Assembly (NCBI GenBank): GCA_027487145.1
Contig: JAIYEC010000064.1
Location: forward strand, 1-8,220
Direction: 5' to 3'
Length of the DNA: 8,220 bases
Source of the DNA: a bacterium
GTDB lineage: Bacteria; Patescibacteriota; Minisyncoccia; Phycocordibacterales; UBA918
The translations under genes were made by a program, and so were the position numbers. Numbering within the stretch: the stretch's first letter is position 1; every line of letters starts with the position of its first letter. Shown here one piece after another: positions 1 through 5,372 of this stretch. Below the pieces are notes generated by a model. It worked only from the letters and a program-made list of their open reading frames with translations. It was not told where the DNA came from and did not search any database.

Positions 1-231
1 CTGATTGGCAGCTGCAATAATCTGCTTCTTCTCCTCAGAGGCTTCGTCCAAAGCCTTGGCTGATGCTTCAGCGTTTTCGAGTCCAATCCGAATCTTTTCT
101 TTTCGTTGCTCTAAAAGATTCAAGATTGGCTTGTACGCAAAGCGATACAGCACGTAGACCAATACTGCGAAGTTAATTAACTGCGCAATAAAGATTCGAA
201 GATCTAGTCCTAAGCCCGTTATTAATTCCAT
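1..231 (-). CDS. atpF: F1Fo ATP synthase subunit b, N-terminal part (cut by window edge)
   Basis: The reading frame starts at the ATG ending at 231 and stays open to the window edge, giving 77 residues. It begins MELITGLGLDLRIFIAQLIN, has one hydrophobic membrane segment at about residues 12-32, and then turns into a charged helix rich in Glu, Lys, Gln and Ala (LEQRKEKIRIGLENAEASAK). This is the classic layout of subunit b: one N-terminal membrane anchor followed by the long coiled-coil peripheral stalk linking Fo subunit a to the F1 head. It lies 21 bases downstream of atpE, as in standard atp operons, with a modest AAGGG ribosome site just before the start. The C-terminal dimerisation and delta-binding parts lie outside the window. 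Confidence 0.93.
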   Translation of the reverse strand, partial: MELITGLGLDLRIFIAQLINFAVLVYVLYRFAYKPILNLLEQRKEKIRIGLENAEASAKALDEASEEKKQIIAAANQ

Positions 232-252
232 ACACCCTTACAGTAATGTTCC

Positions 253-480
253 TTATACGAAAAGGATAATAAGTGATACCACCAAAGAGTAAATCGCTGT
301 TGATTCTGTAATCGCCATTGTAACGAATACAAGCGGTGCCAATTTATCTTGGATTTCTGGGTTACGACCGATTGAGTCCGTTGCATTTGTAGCAATCATA
401 CCTTCACCGATAGCTGAACCAAGGGCTCCAAAACTTACTGCGAACGCTGCTGCTAATAATCGTACTGCTTCTGTTTCCAT
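253..480 (-). CDS. atpE: F1Fo ATP synthase subunit c with a sodium-type, two-carboxylate ion site
   Basis: The 75-residue protein is a helical hairpin: helix 1 about residues 5-32, a polar loop with R39-N-P-E, and helix 2 about residues 48-74. Many copies form the rotor ring in the membrane that carries ions for ATP synthesis. The conserved carboxylate is E59 in ITESTAIYSLV. The residues that coordinate sodium in Ilyobacter and Fusobacterium c subunits are also present: E26 in AIGEG at the position of Gln32/Glu32, I57 for Val63, S60 for Ser66, T61 for Thr67 and Y64 for Tyr70. A Glu rather than Gln in helix 1 matches the two-carboxylate type known from Fusobacterium nucleatum. Sodium coupling is therefore inferred, not shown. 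The gene lies 43 bases after atpB and 21 before atpF. The upstream ribosome site is weak. Confidence 0.97.
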   Translation of the reverse strand: METEAVRLLAAAFAVSFGALGSAIGEGMIATNATDSIGRNPEIQDKLAPLVFVTMAITESTAIYSLVVSLIILFV

Positions 481-523
481 AATTTTTTACTTACTTTTTT
501 TATTAAATCCTCTCTTTTACCCA

Positions 524-1357
524 CTATGTACCCACGGGGTCTTCGGGAGCAGGACTCTCCCAAGACATAGTGATAAAGATAGTGGTTAAAAGAGAAAATA
601 CAAAGGCCTGAATAAAGGCTGACAAGAGCCCCATAAACATAAATGGGAGCGGAAGGAAGAATGGCATCAAGAAGAGCATTACTGATCCCAATACTTCACC
701 AGCAAACACGTTTCCAAAGAGACGGAATGAGAGTGAGAGAATCTTAGAAAACTCTCCAACAATATCCATAAGACCAAGCACAAACGCCAGTGGGCTTGAG
801 AAATTAAGGTACTTCCCGATATAGCCAATTGGTCCATTAGCCACCACTGCCACTACTTGGGCAGTCATGATACTAACAAGCGTCAACATAAACACAACCG
901 TGTAGTCAGACATCACAGAACGGAATAATGTTGCTCCGTTGTAGGTAGCAGCTGCAGAACCCGGAAGAAACGCAAACAGGTTGGCTGACAAAATGAACAA
1001 AAACATTGTAAATACTATTGGAAATAGGATTTTTGCCTTCTTTTCATCGCGGTTAAGGGTACCAATGAACTTGAACGCACCCTCAATAATAGCTTCCACG
1101 AAGTTCTGGAATGAGCCTGGTTGCTCTTTAATTGAGCTATTTAGCTTAAAAGCACCGGCCATGAGCACCAAAGAGATGAAAATTGACCAGAAAAACGAGT
1201 TTGTAACTGGGAAGTTACCAATATTGAAGAGCACTTCTGGAGCCAAAAATACTACTACGGTAGCAGTTGCAGGCTTCTCTAGTCCTAAAAAAGTCGATAG
1301 CGCAAGTAGCGCAACAATGAAGAGTAGAGTGTATGAGCCTGACTTAGTTTTTGGCAT
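524..1357 (-). CDS. atpB: F1Fo ATP synthase subunit a
   Basis: The 277-residue membrane protein forms the stator half-channels beside the c ring. Hydrophobic segments lie at about 10-26, 55-70, 110-132, 152-173, 188-208 and a long C-terminal hydrophobic stretch at 222-264. The essential helix is LSLSFRLFGNVFAGEVL (about 207-223). R212 corresponds to E. coli aArg210, and E221 and Q250 lie at polar positions typical of the family. Length is normal for bacterial subunit a. The C-terminus is short and acidic (ESPAPEDPVGT). The start at 1357 is supported by the 32-base gap after the preceding gene, but the Shine-Dalgarno sequence is weak. Gene order a-c-b downstream of atpZ is the usual one. Confidence 0.97.
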   Translation of the reverse strand: MPKTKSGSYTLLFIVALLALSTFLGLEKPATATVVVFLAPEVLFNIGNFPVTNSFFWSIFISLVLMAGAFKLNSSIKEQPGSFQNFVEAIIEGAFKFIGTLNRDEKKAKILFPIVFTMFLFILSANLFAFLPGSAAATYNGATLFRSVMSDYTVVFMLTLVSIMTAQVVAVVANGPIGYIGKYLNFSSPLAFVLGLMDIVGEFSKILSLSFRLFGNVFAGEVLGSVMLFLMPFFLPLPFMFMGLLSAFIQAFVFSLLTTIFITMSWESPAPEDPVGT

Positions 1358-1389
1358 AAAGTGCTTCGTGACGGAAATTAGTATGAATA

Positions 1390-1659
1390 TTACTTGGCCT
1401 CAGTTTCTGCAGATGGCCCTGATGCAACTTGCTCAGGTTTTTGTGCCATGGCGCTAGAAATTCGTGAGAACTCCTTAACTTTTCTAAACATGAGCATCTG
1501 GGTAACCACGAATGCCAGACCGATTCCTGCAAAGAGGTACAGTTTGTTTGTACCAAAGTGGTTATCAAGCATGTACCCAAGTCCTCCAAGTACTAGAATA
1601 GGTCCTAAAATAGCAGTTGTGCTAAACAAAAATGCTTGTCTTAAAACCTGGCTTTTCAT
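1390..1659 (-). CDS. atpZ: AtpZ/AtpI-like ATP synthase accessory membrane protein
   Basis: The 89-residue protein has two membrane segments, about residues 9-31 and 41-58, joined by a short loop with the family-typical pattern GGLGYMLDNHFGTNKLYLF. This resembles the putative F0F1-ATPase subunit family (ATPase_gene1, AtpZ/AtpI), which heads many atp operons and has been linked to ring assembly or divalent cation handling. The tail after residue 60 is basic, then rich in Ala, Ser, Glu and Gln. It is the first gene of the operon, followed by atpB after 32 bases. No good Shine-Dalgarno sequence precedes the ATG. A weak promoter can be drawn upstream (TTGCAA at 1701-1706 with TAGTCT at 1679-1684, minus strand) but it is not convincing. 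The symbol atpZ rather than atpI is chosen for the two-helix length. Confidence 0.85.
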   Translation of the reverse strand: MKSQVLRQAFLFSTTAILGPILVLGGLGYMLDNHFGTNKLYLFAGIGLAFVVTQMLMFRKVKEFSRISSAMAQKPEQVASGPSAETEAK

Positions 1660-1773
1660 ACAAAATTTGAGCCCACATAGACTACACCAATGCGCTAAAT
1701 TTGCAACTTAAAGCTGGGGGTATCTTTTTATCTCTCTTCCCTGCTCTTGCAGGCTCTACATTGTTGTGTTTTT

Positions 1774-1859
1774 ATTACAGATGGAGATTCGCATCTGTGA
1801 TTTTTCCTTTGTTATGAGCTGAATCTCCTTAGTTCACCATAACAAAGGAGAGACAGATG
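1774..1859 (+). promoter_or_regulatory. Structured 5' leader with alternative pairings around a Shine-Dalgarno site and start codon
   Basis: Hairpin 1 has arms ACAGATG (1777-1783) and CATCTGT (1792-1798), extendable to 10 pairs (1774-1801), and is followed by a T run at 1801-1805. Hairpin 2 has perfect 11-base arms CCTTTGTTATG (1806-1816) and CATAACAAAGG (1838-1848). Its 3' arm contains most of the Shine-Dalgarno AAAGGAG (1844-1850), and the stem can extend with G-U pairs to 1802/1852. The loop of hairpin 1 (GAGATTC, 1784-1790) is exactly complementary to GAATCTC (1821-1827) in loop 2. The start region 1853-1859 is a second copy of ACAGATG, so the CATCTGT arm can pair either with hairpin 1 or with the start codon. 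These pairings are read directly; switch function is inferred. No ligand or known riboswitch class is recognised. Confidence 0.6.
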
Positions 1860-1931
1860 ATTCTGTACATAGACCGCTACGGGTACGTGCACACGTCACG
1901 CGAGGCTTGCCTCGCCGCAAACGCACGCTAA
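1857..1931 (+). CDS. 24-residue microprotein or leader peptide of unknown function
   Basis: A small ORF runs from ATG at 1857 to TAA at 1931, beginning MILYIDRYGYVHTSREAC and ending in ANAR. Support for translation is the strongest Shine-Dalgarno site in the window (AAAGGAG, 1844-1850) at an ideal 6-base spacing, and an intrinsic terminator 18 bases after the stop. The peptide is short, Tyr-rich at the N-terminal end, mildly basic, with one Cys and no membrane segment. It is not recognised. The stretch 1881-1930 is clearly more GC-rich than the neighbouring genes and contains a perfect hairpin, so the RNA itself may be the functional product. It is divergent from the ATP synthase operon and convergent with the nuclease operon. 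Alternatives are an attenuator leader peptide, a toxin-like peptide, or a structured non-coding RNA with a chance ORF. Confidence 0.5.
   Translation: MILYIDRYGYVHTSREACLAANAR
1900..1915 (+). repeat. Perfect GC-rich hairpin with CTTG tetraloop inside the small ORF
   Basis: GCGAGG (1900-1905) and CCTCGC (1910-1915) are exact reverse complements separated by CTTG, a tetraloop type known to be stable when closed by G-C. It lies in codons 15-20 of the 24-codon ORF. A stem this stable in so short a coding region suggests RNA structure is under selection, or that the transcript is mainly a structured RNA. Confidence 0.6.
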
Positions 1932-1949
1932 CCAAAGCGCCAAACAACG

Positions 1950-1979
1950 AAGGCCGGAGCTTCACGCCCCGGCCTTTTT
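1950..1979 (+). terminator. Intrinsic terminator of the small plus-strand unit, possibly bidirectional
   Basis: AAGGCCGG (1950-1957) pairs perfectly with CCGGCCTT (1969-1976), and two further G-C pairs form near the loop beyond one A/C mismatch. The stem runs into TTTTT (1975-1979), followed by more T-rich sequence, giving a strong rho-independent terminator on the plus strand. Read on the minus strand the inner mismatch becomes a G-U pair, making the stem continuous, and TTCGTTGTTT follows. It may therefore also terminate the nuclease operon, whose last stop codon begins 10 bases away at 1990. Confidence 0.85.
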
Positions 1980-1989
1980 GATTTTGTTT

Positions 1990-2823
1990 CTACTGTCGAA
2001 TATTCTGATCAAGAGTAGCCCCTTTTCCATCTTTCCAGGCTGTCCAGCCATTAATGGGTCGTCCTGAACTTGTAGCAGCTGCCGCAGACGGACTACGAAA
2101 CACAACATCTTTTGTAAACACATAAGAAATACCGTCACCTGATTCTATAAGTGTTTTGTCTTCAATAAACTTGCGACGTGCAACCTTTGACCACCCTGAA
2201 AAAGTCTCAGTCTCTCTAATTCTTGCTGTAGATCCAACTAATACATTTAAACTGCCATCATCTAAGAGTTGTGCCTTCGCGTCAGTACCTTCAGTTTTAA
2301 GATAATAGATATCATTACCAACGACAGACTCACTCACAACATCAAAGAGTAAGTACCCCAACATCCCCATGATGAGTTTGATGCGTTCAAAGTATTCGTT
2401 GGCTACAATCTTTTGAGCTTCAGACAGAGAATTTTCTCTGGGTGCTGCTGTATTAAAAATACCATATCGATCAGCTTTCTTTGCTAGATCCAGAGAGATA
2501 CTTTCAAGATATTTTATGAACGTGCTATCAAGCCCTCCTACAAAAACTACAGCGGTATTCCATTCATCATCTTCACGTACAGAATCATGAGACAACAATC
2601 GGTCAACTACATTCTCGGACTGCCCAATGTATGCTCTCTCCCTTTCTGCTCCTTCACCAAACAGTATGTAGAGTCCTGGTTGTCGAGCGTCGTCTCTAGT
2701 TTTAAGTTCTTTAAGTTTACTTCGAGGCACAACAAATGCCTTCCCAGACCAGTTGGCCATCTCAATAAGGCGTAATCCCTTTGGGTTATCATCGAGTAAG
2801 ATTGTTGTGATTACTTGAGCCAT
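1990..2823 (-). CDS. GIY-YIG nuclease with DUF4357-like C-terminal domain
   Basis: The protein is 277 residues from the ATG at 2823. A longer start at 2880 is possible but would run into the helicase gene, whereas the 2823 start follows the helicase stop by one base. The GIY-YIG fold is at about residues 48-110: G50-L51-Y52, Y65-I66-G67 in AYIGQSENVVDRLLSH, the family Arg at R75 and the metal-binding Glu at E107 in FIKYLES. All expected catalytic positions are filled. The tail at about 244-272 (SPSAAAATSSGRPINGWTAW) matches the DUF4357 pattern, a small domain often found at the end of restriction-associated GIY-YIG proteins. Residues 1-47 are unassigned. It is the last gene of the operon and is probably translationally coupled to the helicase gene. 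Likely role: DNA cleavage or accessory nuclease of the restriction locus (inferred from context). Confidence 0.85.
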   Translation of the reverse strand: MAQVITTILLDDNPKGLRLIEMANWSGKAFVVPRSKLKELKTRDDARQPGLYILFGEGAERERAYIGQSENVVDRLLSHDSVREDDEWNTAVVFVGGLDSTFIKYLESISLDLAKKADRYGIFNTAAPRENSLSEAQKIVANEYFERIKLIMGMLGYLLFDVVSESVVGNDIYYLKTEGTDAKAQLLDDGSLNVLVGSTARIRETETFSGWSKVARRKFIEDKTLIESGDGISYVFTKDVVFRSPSAAAATSSGRPINGWTAWKDGKGATLDQNIRQ

Positions 2824-2824
2824 T

Positions 2825-5368
2825 CTATTTAACAGGATTATTTTCAAAGACTTCTTCTTCAGATACATCTCTCTTCCCACTAAACTCTTTTCTAGAAATC
2901 ACAGTATCAAAGAGACCAACCACTTCACCCTCATGGCGATTGATTCCGGTGTAGACCAAGCTGGAATCCTCGTAGCGCTTAAATTTGTATACAGCGTCAT
3001 TCATGAGCGCACTATTGAACACTCCGAGACTCACAAGAAGTTCGAAGTCTTTCTTAGTTAGACCTGTTACTTTCTTAAACAGTCCAGGTTCTAGCTCCGT
3101 AATAACATCCTTAAGAGTATGTTCACGGAAGTCGGTTAGGTACATAAAGACTGGCACACGAGTTGCAAATTTAATTAGCTTTTCCTGTATTTGCTTACGA
3201 AGACCTTTCATCTCCTTCTCTTCGTCAGATAGTTCTTTTTTATCCTTCTTACTAGGCTCCTTATCGCTCCCTGCTTGTTCCTTCTTCTTCTTATCTACGG
3301 ACTCAGATTTGTTGATGATCGTTTCAATATCTTGGTTCAAGCTACGGAATCCCTCAATACTCATGAGTGCATCCATCGCCTCTTTACTATTCATAAGTCG
3401 CTTGAGGGTATTATTGTCTACATTCACCAGCAAAGCGCTTTCCCAACGACGAGCCAGCAAGGTTGCTGTCGTGCCGCTCATGGCCATATCAAGAATACCA
3501 GCAGCATCGATCTGTTTCATTGCACTGCCGTCGTATGCCAGGACCGGCAAGAAGTGAATGAAGTCTTGTACGTTTTTTTCTGGATTTGATTCACTTACAT
3601 TTAAGCGACAGCTGTAATCAGCAATCTGGCGTAAGGCTCGGTTAGGAGCGAAGTCGAATACATAACACTCTTGTTTCATTATCTCTTCTTTATTTGGTGA
3701 CTTGCTATCTGGATTCTTAATCGTCCACGGAGTCTGCACCCGGAACGCTGCCTGGAAATATGTCTCAGGTGTAGAAAGGTTGCGAAGCATGAAGATACCT
3801 GTCCACGGCTTTACAGATACACCCGTCATCAGTTTCCCACATGACAGTGTAATCGTCTTTGAGTGGAGAGGATCATCCATCGCTTCAAGAACAGGTTTTA
3901 AAGCCTTTACACCCTGACCTGCAGCTGTGCCGGCCGCAATTACTATCTTGTAGTCTTTGTAGAAAGTGTTCTGTCGCTTTTGCAAGAGATTAGCCATTGC
4001 ATGACATGAAGCCACTGACGGCATGAACCAGAGCGTGTGATTAAGAACTGAGAGCAATTCTGCATGAGAAAATGGCATTGGTGGTTTCTTTGCTCCAAGC
4101 TTAAGATTGTCTACTGTTGTCTCTTGAAATGCTCCTCGAATCAAATCAAGCCATTTTTGAACCTCATCTTCATATTTAAATTGCGCCTTATCTCCCCTGC
4201 CAGTAGCAGAGAAGAAGGTATTGAGATCAAACTCATCAAACTCTCCATCCATGGCAATTTCACGGATAGCATCAGGCATTTGATACGTCATCATTACCAT
4301 GCGAGGTAGCGATTCATATGGATTAGGACCATCAGTTTTCTTCCACTGCTCTTTAGCTCTCTGTTCGTCAGAATAAGTCCAGTTAAATATCTGCTCTTCG
4401 ATAAACTCTCCCGATTGAATAGCTCTAAATGGTGTCCCGGAAAGATATAAATAAGCACAAGTTTTAATAGGCAAAGACGCTTCGGAGAATTCCATCTCGT
4501 CCCTGATACCGTCGGCAATAGTATCTTCTTCACCTTCAAAAAGCTCCTTAGCACTCTCACGCCAAGCACCATAGTGATATTCATCAAAAATCACACAATC
4601 CCAGTTCTCCTCATGGACCCACTTATTTTTATCTTTTGTCTTGCCATCTTTCTTACCGAGATAATCCTGGAAGGAGCCAAAGCATACAAATGGTCGCTTC
4701 TTATCAACCGTATCAAAGGTTAGTCCCTCGTTCGGATTTGAGTTGAAAAATTGCCAACCTTCAAAGTCAGTATGACTCATCAGGTCTTCTTGCCACGAGT
4801 TTTGTACGGCAGGTTTAAAAGTAAGGACAAGGATTCGTTTCCACCCTTGTTGTTTAGCTAGTTGATATGAAGCAAAGGTCTTACCAAAACGCATCTTTGC
4901 ATTCCAAAGAAAGTGTGGAGTTTTGTTTTTGTTTTCTTTTTTGTAACTATTAAAGTAGGCTGCTGTTTTTTCAACTGCCGCAGATTGTTCAGGACGCATC
5001 GGAAATGTCTGGTGTCTGTTCTCTATATTTAACTCACCAGATACTACGGCTGTATATGCCGCCTCAACATCTTTAGCTTTACACTCAAACCATTCCAACC
5101 CTTTCTCACGCTTAAACCCTTTTGCTTCCAGTGCTTTATGTACCTCATGATCCATAAATGAACCTCCGTCTTTCCGCATGGCTGGTAGCTCAAGCAAGAT
5201 ACGGTACTGAAGCCCGGCTGTACCTACTTGCTGCACAATACGGTCTTGGACAGCATTGACGGTATAACCAACCTTAATCCAGCCCTTTTTATCCGGGACT
5301 CCGACAAGCTCGTAGGCATAGATTTTTGGGTCCGCTGGAGGACGTGGTGGGAAGAATTTCTGTGCCAT
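2825..5368 (-). CDS. SF2 helicase with N-terminal T5orf172/GIY-YIG nuclease domain
   Basis: This 847-residue protein starts with a GIY-YIG-superfamily domain of the T5orf172 type at about 15-106 (I16-Y-A-Y, W30-IKVGYT, R43, E75 in DHEVHKAL, closing EWFECKAKDVEAAY). A superfamily 2 ATPase follows: Q-like region R125-P-E-Q, Walker A AKMRFGKTF (157-165, K163), DEYH at 262-265, SGTPF at 310-314, motif V-like TGVSVKPWT at 515-523, and motif VI YFQAAFRVQ (Q539, R543). The Walker A lacks the usual GxG spacing, as in other restriction-type helicases with an MRFGKT pattern. A Lys/Glu-rich linker occupies about 686-730, before an unassigned C-terminal domain. It probably acts as the translocating, cutting subunit of the restriction-like locus. 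The gene starts 4 bases after the methyltransferase stop and ends 1 base before the next start. Confidence 0.88.
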   Translation of the reverse strand: MAQKFFPPRPPADPKIYAYELVGVPDKKGWIKVGYTVNAVQDRIVQQVGTAGLQYRILLELPAMRKDGGSFMDHEVHKALEAKGFKREKGLEWFECKAKDVEAAYTAVVSGELNIENRHQTFPMRPEQSAAVEKTAAYFNSYKKENKNKTPHFLWNAKMRFGKTFASYQLAKQQGWKRILVLTFKPAVQNSWQEDLMSHTDFEGWQFFNSNPNEGLTFDTVDKKRPFVCFGSFQDYLGKKDGKTKDKNKWVHEENWDCVIFDEYHYGAWRESAKELFEGEEDTIADGIRDEMEFSEASLPIKTCAYLYLSGTPFRAIQSGEFIEEQIFNWTYSDEQRAKEQWKKTDGPNPYESLPRMVMMTYQMPDAIREIAMDGEFDEFDLNTFFSATGRGDKAQFKYEDEVQKWLDLIRGAFQETTVDNLKLGAKKPPMPFSHAELLSVLNHTLWFMPSVASCHAMANLLQKRQNTFYKDYKIVIAAGTAAGQGVKALKPVLEAMDDPLHSKTITLSCGKLMTGVSVKPWTGIFMLRNLSTPETYFQAAFRVQTPWTIKNPDSKSPNKEEIMKQECYVFDFAPNRALRQIADYSCRLNVSESNPEKNVQDFIHFLPVLAYDGSAMKQIDAAGILDMAMSGTTATLLARRWESALLVNVDNNTLKRLMNSKEAMDALMSIEGFRSLNQDIETIINKSESVDKKKKEQAGSDKEPSKKDKKELSDEEKEMKGLRKQIQEKLIKFATRVPVFMYLTDFREHTLKDVITELEPGLFKKVTGLTKKDFELLVSLGVFNSALMNDAVYKFKRYEDSSLVYTGINRHEGEVVGLFDTVISRKEFSGKRDVSEEEVFENNPVK

Positions 5369-5372
5369 ACGA

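Noticed and set aside
981..1457. Plus-strand open frame of 158 codons opposite atpB and atpZ
   Set aside because: It is antisense to two well-supported membrane protein genes and its translation shows no recognisable domain.
1394..1711. Plus-strand open frame of 105 codons opposite atpZ
   Set aside because: It mirrors the atpZ gene, has no recognisable domain, and the conserved AtpZ pattern on the minus strand explains the region.
1701..1731. Plus-strand promoter for the small gene (TTGCAA with TTTTAT, spacing 19)
   Set aside because: The -10 match is poor and the spacing long. A promoter must exist if the unit is expressed, but it cannot be placed with confidence by eye.
2824..2880. Upstream start that would lengthen the GIY-YIG protein by 19 residues
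   Set aside because: It would overlap the helicase coding end by 56 bases. The extra residues are basic and unlike a domain extension, and the ATG at 2823 sits one base after the helicase stop, as expected for coupled translation.
2985..3557. Plus-strand open frame of 190 codons opposite the helicase C-terminal half
   Set aside because: Its Ser/Phe/Leu-rich runs are the antisense of the Lys/Glu-rich linker; it has no independent support.
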